From positions 1 to 34,085 of the forward strand of contig JAQVZB010000002.1 of assembly GCA_029004695.1 (NCBI GenBank): a DNA stretch of 34,085 nt, given 5' to 3'. The stretch is from Bacilli bacterium. GTDB taxonomy: Bacteria; Bacillota_I; Bacilli_A; RF39; UBA660. A program made the position numbers and the translations under genes. This document shows positions 15,271 through 23,484 of the stretch, in pieces; positions within the stretch are counted from its first letter, which is position 1, and the number at the start of each line of letters is the position of its first letter. A model generated the notes under the pieces. That model did not search any database. It was given only the letters and a program-made list of their open reading frames with translations, and was not told the origin of the DNA.

Positions 15271-15302
15271 ATTATCACCTATCTTTATATATAAATATTA
15301 AC

Positions 15303-15332
15303 ACAATAAAAGATTGATTTCAATCAATCTTT
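15303..15332 (-). terminator. Terminator of the sigF-spoVA operon
   Basis: AAAGATTGAT (15332-15323), loop TGAA, and ATCAATCTTT (15318-15309) form a perfect 10-bp stem followed by TATTGTG. The T-run is short, so it may be leaky. The spoVAE stop codon (15324-15326) lies in the left arm. Confidence 0.65.
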
Positions 15333-15674
15333 AACTTTAAATGGAATACTTAACAAAAATGCAAATACGACTGCAGAGACTACTCCAACTCCAACATCAG
15401 TTAACATATTACCAAATAATCCAATAATTCCATCAGATAAATAACCTTGATAAGCACTATTGATTAATAAATTTCCAAATGATATAATTGGTATATTCGC
15501 TCCCGCTCCTACAAAATCGACGATATTATCATAAATATTAAAACATCCTAGGATAGTACCTAAAACAACATAAATAGATGTTATATGTCCTGGTGTCAAT
15601 TTAGTATTATCCATAATAACCTGAGCAATTAAACATAATAATCCACAAAATAAGAAAGAATATATTAATGTCAT
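15324..15674 (-). CDS. spoVAE: Stage V sporulation protein AE
   Basis: A small membrane protein of the SpoVA channel, which moves dipicolinic acid into the forespore and out at germination. The 116 residues contain several hydrophobic helices and the SpoVAE patterns LTPGHITSIYVVLG, GAGANIPIISFGNLL and YLSDGIIGLFGNML. Its ATG overlaps the spoVAD stop (ATGA), with GGAGGTGG in the last spoVAD codons. It is the last gene of the operon. The minimal C-D-E set is present; spoVAA, AB and AF are not in the window. Confidence 0.93.
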   Translation of the reverse strand: MTLIYSFLFCGLLCLIAQVIMDNTKLTPGHITSIYVVLGTILGCFNIYDNIVDFVGAGANIPIISFGNLLINSAYQGYLSDGIIGLFGNMLTDVGVGVVSAVVFAFLLSIPFKVKD

Positions 15675-16621
15675 AATCCCACCTCCATATATATTGCATG
15701 TGTTAATGTAGGTATCGAATTTTTTTGATTTACTAAAAGTGTACTATGAAGAGTTCCAGTTGCTAAATATAATATTTTTCTATATTTTTTATTAGTTAAT
15801 ACTTTAGTTACCAAAGTTAGTGGTAATACTGCTGATCCACTAGCACCTGAATATTCAAAATTTTTATATAAAGTTGCTCCACCATCTAAATGATTATTAA
15901 TTTTTATCTTATACTTTTTTTGAAGTACCGCTTTAAATATTTCACTTCCAACTTTTCCTAAATCCCCAGTTAATATTAAGTCATAATCTTTAACCGTAGT
16001 ATTACTCTTATTTAAAAAAACTATTAAAGTATCAACGGCACTAGGAGCCATTATTGCCCCCATATTGTGAACATCTTTTATTCCTGAATCGATAACTTTA
16101 CCTAAAAGTCCACTTACAATTTTTATTTTTGATTCTTGATTACTAACTATAATCCCAACTGCTGCCGTAGCTGTTTGAGAACTTCTAAGTGGTTTAGGGG
16201 CTCCATACTCAACTGGGAATCGAAATTGTTTTTCTGCAACTAAAGTATGAGAACTTATTATAAATAATCCTTTTTTTATATTTTTTGACATTATGAAGTT
16301 TGCTAAAGTAATTAACATCGATGCTGATGATGCGCATGCACAATAATGACCTATATAAGGTATTTTTAAATCTACTACAGACATTGCTGTAGCAGTAAGT
16401 TGATTATTTAAATCACTTCCTATTATTAAATCCGGTCTTTCATCTTTAATTAAATTCTTAATTACGATTTTTTGCATTTTACTTTCAGCTTTTTCCGGGG
16501 TTTTTTCTCCAAAATAATAATCTTCAATAAAATAATCACATTTTTTTAAATTAGATTTTTTTTCTATAGGTCCAGCAAGCGAATAATAATCATTTATATA
16601 AATATTTTTGAAATTATACAT
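15671..16621 (-). CDS. spoVAD: Stage V sporulation protein AD (dipicolinate-binding)
   Basis: A soluble, thiolase-fold component of the SpoVA system that binds dipicolinic acid. The 316 residues show IGSDLNNQLTATAM, GHYCACASSASMLITLANFI (the thiolase-like helix), a GAPKPLRSSQTATAAVG region, DLILTGDLGKVGSEIF and HLDGGATLYKNFEYSGASGS, all characteristic of the family. It is about 20 residues shorter than the Bacillus protein, mostly at the N-terminus. The start overlaps spoVAC by 8 bases and has a GGTGA ribosome site. Assignment is secure. Confidence 0.95.
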   Translation of the reverse strand: MYNFKNIYINDYYSLAGPIEKKSNLKKCDYFIEDYYFGEKTPEKAESKMQKIVIKNLIKDERPDLIIGSDLNNQLTATAMSVVDLKIPYIGHYCACASSASMLITLANFIMSKNIKKGLFIISSHTLVAEKQFRFPVEYGAPKPLRSSQTATAAVGIIVSNQESKIKIVSGLLGKVIDSGIKDVHNMGAIMAPSAVDTLIVFLNKSNTTVKDYDLILTGDLGKVGSEIFKAVLQKKYKIKINNHLDGGATLYKNFEYSGASGSAVLPLTLVTKVLTNKKYRKILYLATGTLHSTLLVNQKNSIPTLTHAIYMEVGL

Positions 16622-17051
16622 AAAGAATCACCTTGATAATTGCCATAACAAAAGCAAAAAATATCCCATATAATAATACACAACCAGCTAATTTAAAAAC
16701 ATTACTTCCAACTCCTGTTATTAAACCATCTTTTTTATAGTCCATAATCGCACTAGTTATTGAATGGGCAAAACCGGTTATTGGAATTAATATTCCACTT
16801 TTATATTTTTGGGCTAAATCATCCATAAAGCCTAAAGCTGTAAATAATGCTGCTAAAAATATATAAATTAATAAAACCCATCCTATAGCTTCCGTAATAG
16901 TTATTGAAAATATACTAACAAGTATCATTTTAATAATTTCAGCAACAATGCCTAGAATTCCACCGACTAAAAAAGCATTTAATGAATTAGATAATCTTTT
17001 TTCTTTTGGAGTTATTTCTTTAACTAATTTAAGATACTCTTTTTTATTCAT
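16614..17051 (-). CDS. spoVAC: Stage V sporulation protein AC
   Basis: A membrane protein of the SpoVA channel, reported in Bacillus to act as a mechanosensitive pore during germination. The 145 residues have several hydrophobic helices with NAFLVGGILGIVAEI, ALGFMDDLAQKYKSGILIPI and GFAHSITSAIMDYKKDG, the family's conserved cytoplasmic and loop motifs. The ATG at 17051 is chosen for AGGTGA at 17056-17061; a longer frame from 17090 overlaps the end of the sigma gene. It lies 28 bases after the sigma factor stop and overlaps spoVAD by 8 bases. Confidence 0.94.
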   Translation of the reverse strand: MNKKEYLKLVKEITPKEKRLSNSLNAFLVGGILGIVAEIIKMILVSIFSITITEAIGWVLLIYIFLAALFTALGFMDDLAQKYKSGILIPITGFAHSITSAIMDYKKDGLITGVGSNVFKLAGCVLLYGIFFAFVMAIIKVILYV

Positions 17052-17079
17052 GATATCACCTATTATATTATGACCTTTT

Positions 17080-17730
17080 TTAAGCGACAATATACTCTTT
17101 TATTTTCTGTTTAGATTTAGTTTCAATTCGTGAAACTTTTACTTGGCTTATTCCTAATATATTTGCGGTTTCAGTTTGAGTTAAATCTTGAAAATAACGA
17201 TAATCAATAATTGTTTTTTCTAATGGATTTAAAGTTTCAATTGAATCATTTATTAATATTTGATCATCAAGATTACTTTCAGTCCCAATATAATCTTTAA
17301 TATGTAATTCACCGTTAATAGTTTTATATTCATCATCTAAACTTATTATTTGACTAGTTAACATAATTACATCTGTTGCTAATGATTCTTCAATTTCAGT
17401 GTATAAACAAATTTCGGTTAAGGTTGGATTTTTGTTTAATTTTTGAATTAATTCATTTCTTGCAACTTCTAATTCTCTTAATATTTTTAAATAATATTTA
17501 TTTAATTTAATATCTCTGCTTTTAATTGTTAATTCATACATTTCTCCAAATATATATTTATAAGCAAAGGTCATAAAATTAACTCCTTCTTCTGGCTTAT
17601 ATTTACGATAAGCTTTTATCAACCCTATACAACCTGCTTGAAATAAATCAGCCGTTTCAACATTATAAAATTTTTTAGCTATTTTATATATATATAACTC
17701 ATATTGCTCAATTAAATTCTGTTCTGTCAT
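17080..17730 (-). CDS. sigF: Sporulation sigma factor, SigF-like
   Basis: A sigma-70 family factor of 216 residues, placed as sigmaF by its position between a SpoIIAA-like gene and spoVAC-AD-AE. The core-binding region shows DLFQAGCIGLIKAYRKYKPE and FMTFAYKYIFGEM; region 4.2 has an intact helix-turn-helix (ETANILGISQVKVSRIE). It is about 40 residues shorter than Bacillus SigF, starting near region 2.1. The -10 recognition segment, usually R-F-I-R-D...VKVSRS, reads ELTIKSRDIKLNKY here, so promoter preference may have shifted. Its ATG is one base after the STAS stop, with GAGGT inside the STAS C-terminus. SigG or another forespore factor is possible; gene order favours SigF. Confidence 0.8.
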   Translation of the reverse strand: MTEQNLIEQYELYIYKIAKKFYNVETADLFQAGCIGLIKAYRKYKPEEGVNFMTFAYKYIFGEMYELTIKSRDIKLNKYYLKILRELEVARNELIQKLNKNPTLTEICLYTEIEESLATDVIMLTSQIISLDDEYKTINGELHIKDYIGTESNLDDQILINDSIETLNPLEKTIIDYRYFQDLTQTETANILGISQVKVSRIETKSKQKIKEYIVA

Positions 17731-17731
17731 T

Positions 17732-18049
17732 TTAAACCTCTAATAAAGATAAAGCTGAAAGTTCATCTTTTACTATTTTAAATTCATCATTTAAAATTAA
17801 ACTTGTATTACATATTAAACCATCCCCATCATTAAGTTTTGCAGCATTAACGCCTTTTTTTAATGAATCTTTACCATAATTATCTATAACAGTTACCGCA
17901 TTTAAATTATAAACTATATACTTAATACCATTTTTCGATATAACTGGAATCAAATAATTATTTAAGCTATTAACAGTATATTTTGTTAGATCTCCTTTTA
18001 ATCTTACAAATAATACTCCTTTTCTATATTCCATATTAATTTTTAACAT
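17732..18049 (-). CDS. spoIIAA: SpoIIAA-like STAS protein lacking the phosphorylatable serine
   Basis: A 105-residue STAS-domain protein in the position of SpoIIAA, which in Bacillus frees sigmaF from the anti-sigma kinase SpoIIAB. The fold pattern is clear: MEYRKGVLFVRLKGDLT, then a helix, then YIVYNLNAVTVIDNYG. Bacillus SpoIIAA has M-D-S-S-G at the last site, with Ser58 phosphorylated by SpoIIAB; here it is I-D-N-Y-G, with Asn57 in place of that serine. The kinase gene spoIIAB, normally next, is missing: the sigma gene starts after one base. The protein therefore probably does not work as a classic phosphorylated antagonist. AAGGAG precedes the ATG. Confidence 0.72.
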   Translation of the reverse strand: MLKINMEYRKGVLFVRLKGDLTKYTVNSLNNYLIPVISKNGIKYIVYNLNAVTVIDNYGKDSLKKGVNAAKLNDGDGLICNTSLILNDEFKIVKDELSALSLLEV

Positions 18050-18092
18050 TTATCACTCCTTCTAATTTAATATAGGTCACAATTATTATTTT

Positions 18093-19331
18093 TTAAACCA
18101 TTTCGACATTTGTTCTATTTATTTTTCTAATTATTAAGGAAAAAATAAGTATAATAATAAAAATAATACCTAAAATATTAAGATAAAGATTATATTTATC
18201 TCTTTTTATATTTTTTTCATCTTCATTAATTATATTTAAGTTTTTAATCTTAATTTCCTCTAAATCATCGGTAATTAAATATTTAGATTTATTATTAATT
18301 TCTTTTTTATTTTTATTTTTAATATTATTAATAATTACTTTTTTTTCTTTTTCTTTTGGTATATTTACTAATATATTTTTATTTAAACAATTATTATTTA
18401 TTAAACATATTTTTATTTCTTGGTTTCCATTATTAAATAAGTCTAGATTATCAATATTTAATATTTCGATAGAAGAGAATTTAATTATCGGATCATTTAT
18501 ATTTACTATTTCATCATTTATTTCTATTTTATCTCTTTTATAATAAGTATAAGTTTTTTTATAATTTAATAAATCATGCTCAAAATTAATTAATGGTTCT
18601 TCTGAATAAATACTGCTATTTAATCTTTTTAAATTATAATATTTATATAAAATAATATCTGTTAATGTATCTTCATTAATAAAGTTAAGCTTATGATTTT
18701 CATTTAAATTACTTCTCAAAACATTATTATGAAAAGTTTGATAATTAGTTAAATCATTTTTAAAACCAATATCATATGATATATCATCTAAACTTGATGT
18801 TTCAAATCTTATTATTAAACTAATACTATTTAAAGGATAAAAAGTTCTTAAATCAATAATTAATTCTCCATAAGACGGAATTATTTTACGATAACTAAAA
18901 TTTTTATGATATATATAATAAAATATTAATTCTTCTCCTGAATAAATCGATATGTTTTTAATTGATGTTTGATTAGTAACAAAGTTATTGATTCTTATAT
19001 ATTTAACATTAATATTTTCATTAATGAAATGTTCAGTAATAGGTCCATCTTCTGCTATTAAATGTTCTTTATTACTTTTTTTTATATAATCATCTTTATC
19101 AACAAATGGTAAAGATTCAGGATTCTTATCTAGTAAATAATAGCCTTCTTCATTTCTTTCATAATTAAAATTTAAATATTTATTAGTTTCTTCTCTTTTT
19201 ATTATATCTGATTCTTCATAATAATTATTACTATCTTTTTCTAATAAATAATAATCAGTATATAATATTTCAGCATTACAATTTATTGGTATTAATAATA
19301 ACAATAAAAATAACAATATTAATCGTTTCAT
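18093..19331 (-). CDS. Unrecognised exported protein with a C-terminal membrane anchor
   Basis: I cannot assign a family. The product has a signal peptide (RLILLFLLLLLIPINCNA), a long extracytoplasmic region rich in Asn, Ile, Glu and Lys (~residues 22-380), and one C-terminal membrane helix (YLNILGIIFIIILIFSLII) followed by a short positive tail. The region contains a likely beta-sandwich-like middle part and two nearby Cys residues (CLINNNC). GGAGG lies 4 bases before the ATG at 19334 and 7 before the ATG at 19331; the latter is preferred, giving 412 residues. It lies 43 bases upstream of the SpoIIAA-like gene in the same direction, so it may belong to the sporulation operon. Confidence 0.7.
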   Translation of the reverse strand: MKRLILLFLLLLLIPINCNAEILYTDYYLLEKDSNNYYEESDIIKREETNKYLNFNYERNEEGYYLLDKNPESLPFVDKDDYIKKSNKEHLIAEDGPITEHFINENINVKYIRINNFVTNQTSIKNISIYSGEELIFYYIYHKNFSYRKIIPSYGELIIDLRTFYPLNSISLIIRFETSSLDDISYDIGFKNDLTNYQTFHNNVLRSNLNENHKLNFINEDTLTDIILYKYYNLKRLNSSIYSEEPLINFEHDLLNYKKTYTYYKRDKIEINDEIVNINDPIIKFSSIEILNIDNLDLFNNGNQEIKICLINNNCLNKNILVNIPKEKEKKVIINNIKNKNKKEINNKSKYLITDDLEEIKIKNLNIINEDEKNIKRDKYNLYLNILGIIFIIILIFSLIIRKINRTNVEMV

Positions 19332-19386
19332 CATTGTCCCTCCACTCTTAAATGTTATATTTTAATAATTAATTTCTTTCTTAATT

Positions 19387-19415
19387 ATTTATTATGTTTA
19401 TAATCTTGCGTTTAT
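19387..19415 (-). promoter_or_regulatory. Weak sigmaE-like promoter candidate before the unrecognised exported protein
   Basis: The minus strand has ATAAA (19415-19411), 14 bases, then CATAATAAAT (19396-19387), resembling a sigmaE -35/-10 pair. The surroundings are extremely AT-rich, so chance matches are likely. Confidence 0.25.
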
Positions 19416-19464
19416 TGTTAATAACTCACTAAAATTCGAGCTAAAAATAAAACTAAACTTTAAC

Positions 19465-19493
19465 TAGACAAATGAGCTAAAATATAATATAAT
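19465..19493 (+). promoter_or_regulatory. SigmaA-type promoter of rnjA
   Basis: TAGACA (19465-19470), a 17-base spacer and TATAAT (19488-19493), about 57 bases before the rnjA start. The remaining intergenic sequence from 19335 to 19464 shows only AT-rich DNA. Confidence 0.6.
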
Positions 19494-19549
19494 AAAACAT
19501 ACCAAGAGAACTTATGTATTTTTATATTTTTTAAGGAGGAATTTTTTAC

Positions 19550-21220
19550 ATGAAAAATAATGAAACAGTGACTACTGTTTTTGCACTTGGAGGCTTAGGT
19601 GAAGTCGGCAAAAATATGTATGTCGTCGAACATGATGATGAAATAATTATCATAGATGCAGGAGTATTATTCCCTGAAAATGACTTACTAGGAATAGATT
19701 ATGTTATTCAAGATATCACTTATTTAAAACATAAAGCCGATAATATTAAAGCTTTATTTATAACTCATGGTCATGAAGATCATATCGGAGGTATTACTTT
19801 TTTATTACAAAATATTGATATACCTGTTATATATGCACCTCAGATAGCAAATGACTTAATAATAAAGAAACTAACTGATCGAAATATGAGCTATAATAAT
19901 CTTAAAATATATGACGCTAACAGTGTTTTTAAATTTAAATATATGACTGTTGATTTTGTTAGAACAACCCATTCTATACCTGATAGTTTTGGTATTATAT
20001 TGAGAACTCCAAACGGTAATATATTTACAACTGGAGATTTCAAATTCGACTTAACACCTATTGGTCCTATGGCTGATATTCATAAAATAGCAAAATTAGG
20101 TGATGAAGGAATTAAATTATTAATGTCTGATAGCACGAATGCTTTAACTCCGGGTTCATCTAAAAGTGAAAGTATCGTTGATGAAGCTCTAGGAGAAGTT
20201 TTTGCTCGTCAAAATTCGCGAATAATAATTGCAACTTTTGCATCTAACATATATCGAATTAAGCATATAATTGAAACTTGTCGTAAAAATAATCGAAAAA
20301 TCATTACTTTTGGGCGAAGTATGGAAAATGCTAAAGAAATAGCTATTAAAAATAATTTAATTGAAGACAAATCGATCTTTATTGAACATAATGAAGCTAA
20401 AGATTTAAAGAAAAATGAAATATGTATTTTATGTACCGGTTCTCAAGGTGAACCGTTAGCAGCATTATCAAGAATAGCAGATGGAAATCATCGTCAAATT
20501 GTATTATTACCTGATGATATAGTTGTTTTTTCTTCTAGCCCAATTCCTGGTAATAAAGCAAGTATTAATCGCATTATAAATAAATTATATTTAAAAGGAG
20601 TAAGAGTTTATACTAATACTGAATTATCAGACATTCATACCTCTGGACATGCCAATCAAGAAGAATTAAAATGGATGCTTAGAATGATTAAACCTCAATA
20701 TTTTATGCCTGTTCATGGTGAATATCGAATGCTTAAACATCATGCTGATTTAGCCATAGATTGTGATATTCCTAAAGAAAATATATTTGTTTGTACTAAT
20801 GGAGATGTACTTGAGCTTACCAAAGATGGTGTTAGATTAGGCAAAAAAGTTCAGGCAGGAGATATTTATGTTGATGGTTCAAGAATCGGAGATATTGGTT
20901 CAATAGTAATAAAAGATCGAAAATTAATGAGTCAAGATGGTATTTTAGTTGCATTTATTAATATTAATCCTCTTACTAGAGAAATACTAATAAAACCTAA
21001 TATTACGACACGAGGATTTGTCTTAATCAATGAAAATATTGAATTAATTCAAAAAATTGAAGATAAAGTGACATCGATAGTTAATAACACCATAAAAACA
21101 TCTTATAATTATTTAGATTTAAAGAATCAAATTATATTAGAATTGAATCCTTTTATTAATAATTTAACGGGAAGAAGACCTATTATATTGCCAGTTATAA
21201 TGGAAGTAAAAAATAAATAA
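19550..21220 (+). CDS. rnjA: Ribonuclease J
   Basis: A metallo-beta-lactamase/beta-CASP nuclease with 5'-to-3' exonuclease and endonuclease activity in mRNA decay and rRNA maturation. The 556 residues show the zinc motif HGHEDHIGG (near residue 73), TTHSIPDSFG, GDFKFD, the beta-CASP segment with TFASNIYRI, GSQGEPLAAL and SGHANQEEL, and HGEYRML. Length is that of Bacillus RNase J1. The ATG follows a strong AAGGAGG (19533-19539). Only one RNase J is seen here, so J1 or J2 cannot be decided, though all catalytic motifs are intact. A ZIP transporter follows after a terminator-like hairpin. Confidence 0.97.
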   Translation: MKNNETVTTVFALGGLGEVGKNMYVVEHDDEIIIIDAGVLFPENDLLGIDYVIQDITYLKHKADNIKALFITHGHEDHIGGITFLLQNIDIPVIYAPQIANDLIIKKLTDRNMSYNNLKIYDANSVFKFKYMTVDFVRTTHSIPDSFGIILRTPNGNIFTTGDFKFDLTPIGPMADIHKIAKLGDEGIKLLMSDSTNALTPGSSKSESIVDEALGEVFARQNSRIIIATFASNIYRIKHIIETCRKNNRKIITFGRSMENAKEIAIKNNLIEDKSIFIEHNEAKDLKKNEICILCTGSQGEPLAALSRIADGNHRQIVLLPDDIVVFSSSPIPGNKASINRIINKLYLKGVRVYTNTELSDIHTSGHANQEELKWMLRMIKPQYFMPVHGEYRMLKHHADLAIDCDIPKENIFVCTNGDVLELTKDGVRLGKKVQAGDIYVDGSRIGDIGSIVIKDRKLMSQDGILVAFININPLTREILIKPNITTRGFVLINENIELIQKIEDKVTSIVNNTIKTSYNYLDLKNQIILELNPFINNLTGRRPIILPVIMEVKNK

Positions 21221-21240
21221 CCAAAATAAATTAAAGTCAT

Positions 21241-21277
21241 ATCATAATATTGAGGTATATTATGATAGATTTTTTTT
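21241..21277 (+). promoter_or_regulatory. Hairpin over the ZIP gene start, terminator-like with the ribosome site in its loop
   Basis: ATCATAATAT (21241-21250) and ATATTATGAT (21257-21266) form a perfect 10-bp stem. The 6-base loop TGAGGT contains the GAGG ribosome site and the right arm contains the ATG (21262-21264). AGA and a run of eight T residues (21270-21277) follow at once, as in an intrinsic terminator. It could end part of the rnjA transcripts, regulate translation of the transporter, or both. Confidence 0.5.
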
Positions 21278-22014
21278 ATTCATTAAATCCATTAATTCAA
21301 ACTTTAATTGCATCATTTGGAACTTTTTTTATTAGTTCTTTAGGAGCATCTACTATTTTTTTATTTAAAAATATAACTAAAGAAAAAATGTTTATATTAC
21401 TTAGTATTTCGGCAGGAGTTATGTTAGCATCTACTTTCTTTTCATTAATAAATCCGGCTTTAGATTATGGAAAACACTCACTTTTAATGTGCATTTTAGG
21501 TATATTATTTGGAGGTTTACTATTATTCTTCGGAGATAAGATTTATAAAAATGATGATAAAACAAATATGCTTGTATTATCTATGACCCTTCATAACTTT
21601 CCCGAAGGTATGGCTATCGGTGTTGCTTTTGGAGCAGCGATTTATGGTATTCCTGGTGCTACTATTATGGGAGCATTAACTTTAGCTATCGGAATAGGAA
21701 TTCAAAACTTTCCCGAAGGAAGTGCATTAAGCTTTCCGCTTTATAAAAAAGGATATAGTAAATTAAAATCATATTTTATAAGTTCAGCAACAGCTATAGT
21801 AGAACCAATAGGAGCTTTAATTGGTTTATATTTGGCAATAAAGTTACAAATGCTTCTTCCTTTCTTTCTTGCATTTGCTGCAGGAGCAATGCTATATGTT
21901 ATTGTAATAGAATTAATTCCTGAAAGTATGGCGACAGAAAATAAAAACCAAATGGCATTATATTTAATAATCGGCTTTATCATAATGATGACGCTCGATG
22001 TTGCATTAGGATAA
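21262..22014 (+). CDS. ZIP family metal transporter
   Basis: A divalent metal (probably zinc) importer of the ZIP/GufA type. The 250 residues form about eight membrane helices, with the two metal-site motifs HNFPEG (near residue 111) and QNFPEG (near residue 148) in helices 4 and 5. The second motif has Gln where many members have His. The ATG at 21262 has GAGGT six bases upstream; a TTG at 21250 would be out of place because the ribosome site would follow it. It is probably read partly from the rnjA promoter. Metal specificity cannot be told from sequence. Confidence 0.92.
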   Translation: MIDFFYSLNPLIQTLIASFGTFFISSLGASTIFLFKNITKEKMFILLSISAGVMLASTFFSLINPALDYGKHSLLMCILGILFGGLLLFFGDKIYKNDDKTNMLVLSMTLHNFPEGMAIGVAFGAAIYGIPGATIMGALTLAIGIGIQNFPEGSALSFPLYKKGYSKLKSYFISSATAIVEPIGALIGLYLAIKLQMLLPFFLAFAAGAMLYVIVIELIPESMATENKNQMALYLIIGFIIMMTLDVALG

Positions 22015-22102
22015 ATCTTTTTCATTAAATATAAAAAACGTATTTGAATTATAAACTAAATAAAAAAAAACTTTAATAAAGTAGACATTATTTAAAATAA
22101 AA

Positions 22103-22131
22103 TTTATATTTTTATAAAAATAAGTTATAAT
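22103..22131 (+). promoter_or_regulatory. Promoter of the CmpB-family gene
   Basis: TTTATA (22103-22108), 17 bases, then TATAAT (22126-22131), about 20 bases before the ATG and just ahead of AGAGGA. The -35 match is moderate. Confidence 0.5.
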
Positions 22132-22150
22132 ATAAAAGAGGATGTAAAAT

Positions 22151-22681
22151 ATGAATTATATATTAACACAGTGGGTAATATTCTTTTTTATATATTGTTT
22201 TTTTGGTTGGATTTGGGAAACAAGTTATATTTCATTAAGAAAGAAAAAATGGGTAAACCGTGGCTTTTTAAATGGCCCTTTGATTCCCATATATGGATTT
22301 GGTGCAATTATAATACTTTTATTAACTTGGTCTTTTAAAAACAACTTAGCACTTATTTTTATTTTAGGTATGATTGGTGCAACTATCATAGAATACATAA
22401 CAGGATCTACTTTAATTAAATTATTTAATAAAAGATATTGGGATTATAGCGATCAAAGATTAAATGTAAACGGGCATATATGCTTATATACTTCACTTGC
22501 TTGGGGATTTGTTTCAATATTACTAGTAAAATTGATTCATCCTAATATTAAACATATCATATTAAATATTCCCAATTATGCAATCGACATTGGATGTATA
22601 TTTTTAATTATTATATTCCTGTATGATTCTATAAAATCTACCAAATTAGCATTAATTACAAAAATAGATTATTTAAATTAA
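22151..22681 (+). CDS. Putative CmpB-family (PF06541) membrane protein
   Basis: A 176-residue membrane protein of the family annotated as putative ABC-transporter type IV/CmpB. The family motifs are FFGWIWETSYISLRKKKWVN, NRGFLNGPLIPIYGFGA, the Glu-containing helix IIEYITG, WDYSD and NGHICLYTSLAWG. There are about five hydrophobic segments. No ATPase lies nearby and the molecular role of the family is not established. It has its own promoter and converges on rluB across about 60 bases (22682-22742) in which I see no clear terminator. Confidence 0.82.
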   Translation: MNYILTQWVIFFFIYCFFGWIWETSYISLRKKKWVNRGFLNGPLIPIYGFGAIIILLLTWSFKNNLALIFILGMIGATIIEYITGSTLIKLFNKRYWDYSDQRLNVNGHICLYTSLAWGFVSILLVKLIHPNIKHIILNIPNYAIDIGCIFLIIIFLYDSIKSTKLALITKIDYLN

Positions 22682-22742
22682 AACTATTGATTCGATTTTG
22701 CTATATAATTGTCGGTAATTTCTGAAATATGTTTATAATAAA

Positions 22743-23456
22743 TCAGTTCTTATAGTCATATAATTTTTTAACTTCTTTAATATTTAATAAGCGATATTCA
22801 CCACTTTTTAAAGTTCCTAGATCTAAAAAACCATATTCTATTCTTGATAATTTATCTACTAAATAACCAAGTTCTAAAAAAAGTTTTTTTATAATATGAT
22901 TTCTTCCTTCGATGATAGATATTTCGACAATCGAAAAATCTTTATCAGTATCATTTTTCTTTAATTTTAATTTAGTAGGAGTGCATTTAATATCATCAAT
23001 CTTAATTCCTTTTTTTAATTTCTGTAAATCTGTAATAGCTAACGCTTTATTTAATTTAACAACATATTTTTTTTCAACTTTATTTTTAGGATGCATTAAA
23101 ATATTAGCAAGTTTGCCATCATTAGTAATAATAATTAAACCAGTTGTATCATAATCTAATCTTCCAACTGGATATACTCTTTTATCGGTATTTATAAAAT
23201 CAGTTACGGTTTTTCTTTCTTTATTATCACTAACTGATGATATAACTCCTCTGGGTTTATTCATTAAATAATAAACTTTATCTTCTTTCTGAACCTCGTT
23301 ACCATTAATAGTTATAATATCATTACCGTCTACTTTGGTACCCAATTCCGTTATTTTAATTCCATTAACATATACTTTACCCTGCTTAATTAACTCTTCA
23401 GCTTTTCTTCTTGAAGCAAAGCCAGTTTCTGCAATTACCTTTTGGAGTCTTTCCAT
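22743..23456 (-). CDS. rluB: 23S rRNA pseudouridine synthase RluB
   Basis: Modifies a helix 89/90-region uridine of 23S rRNA (B type by synteny). The 237 residues have an S4 domain (~1-60, MERLQKVIAETGFASRRKAE) and a RsuA-type catalytic domain with GRLDYDTTGLIIITNDG, catalytic Asp at residue 101, and the GRNHIIKK motif, where the usual Q-V is H-I. The ATG at 23456 follows AGGTGATAACT; the in-frame GTG in that site is not the start. It lies 28 bases after spmB in the same direction, as in Bacillus where ypuL follows spmB. Confidence 0.93.
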   Translation of the reverse strand: MERLQKVIAETGFASRRKAEELIKQGKVYVNGIKITELGTKVDGNDIITINGNEVQKEDKVYYLMNKPRGVISSVSDNKERKTVTDFINTDKRVYPVGRLDYDTTGLIIITNDGKLANILMHPKNKVEKKYVVKLNKALAITDLQKLKKGIKIDDIKCTPTKLKLKKNDTDKDFSIVEISIIEGRNHIIKKLFLELGYLVDKLSRIEYGFLDLGTLKSGEYRLLNIKEVKKLYDYKN

Positions 23457-23484
23457 AGTTATCACCTAATCAATTTTAACATAA

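Noticed and set aside
22060..22085. Terminator between the ZIP and CmpB-family genes
   Set aside because: ACTTT/AAAGT gives only a 5-bp stem, and its long T-run lies on the minus strand, where no gene needs it.
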